DNA of 13,917 bases, taken from assembly GCA_017452945.1 (NCBI GenBank), contig JAFTLD010000079.1, positions 1 through 13,917 of the forward strand, written 5' to 3'. The number at the start of each line of letters is the position of its first letter. Position 1 is the first letter of the stretch. Below the pieces are notes generated by a model that had not been told where the DNA came from, ran no database searches, and saw only the letters and a list, made by a program, of their open reading frames with translations. The position numbers were made by a program, and so were the translations under genes. The DNA is from Clostridia bacterium. Its GTDB lineage: Bacteria; Bacillota_A; Clostridia; Oscillospirales; CAG-272. Of this stretch, positions 13,891-13,917 are shown one piece after another.

Positions 13891-13917
13891 AACCGTAGGG
13901 GGCGACGTCCTCGACGC
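13891..13917. repeat. Possible start of a palindromic intergenic repeat, cut by the window edge
   Basis: GTAGGGGGCGACGTCCTCGACGC contains GCGACGTC and GACGC separated by a short centre, and looks like the left half of a GC-rich palindrome of a kind common between genes in gut Clostridia (recollection). Only 27 bases are visible. Confidence 0.35.

Overview
The window looks like chromosomal DNA of an endospore-forming anaerobic Firmicute (class Clostridia, probably near the Oscillospirales or Christensenellales). The basis is an adjacent gpr-spoIIP sporulation pair, an ECF-type sigma factor followed by a membrane protein with a clostridial anti-sigma-like N-terminus, strong AGGAGG-type ribosome binding sites, and consensus sigma-A promoters. 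I cannot name a species.

Left part (1-3013): the window opens inside the 3' end of a gene whose C-terminal domain is a diverged paralogue of the C-terminus of the large leucine-rich-repeat (LRR) protein downstream. After a perfect terminator hairpin comes a 57-base remnant of the 3' end of the S24-type repressor gene found intact at 3029-3856. A sigma-A promoter, an ECF sigma factor and a membrane-anchored BspA-like LRR protein follow; the last two form a probable sigma/anti-sigma (sensor) operon. The layout reads as an old tandem duplication of a sigma-LRR module next to the repressor.

Regulatory block (3014-4411): a LexA/CI-like repressor (HTH plus S24 autoprotease with exact LexA spacing of cleavage site, Ser and Lys) is transcribed leftward. 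A 94-aa membrane protein is transcribed rightward. Both have near-perfect extended -10 promoters, and the shared intergenic region carries direct and inverted repeats that are candidate operators.

Sporulation block (4413-6448, minus strand): gpr (germination protease, short form) followed by spoIIP (engulfment amidase).

Transport gene (6728-8998): an unusually long family-5 solute-binding lipoprotein with no permease genes beside it and a roughly 190-nt structured leader.

Non-coding region 8999-9478: the most unusual part of the window. It holds an intrinsic terminator and a ladder of small hairpins joined by 9-nt linkers. The left linkers are reverse complements of the right linkers in nested order, so the whole can fold into stacked four-way junctions. 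An 11-bp inverted repeat encloses the block, and its right arm runs into a T-tract.

Right part (9419-13871): one probable operon from a sigma-A promoter to a strong terminator, encoding an MBL-fold hydrolase, glutamyl-tRNA synthetase, glutaminyl-tRNA synthetase and a DUF1294 membrane protein. The window ends in what may be the start of another palindromic intergenic repeat.
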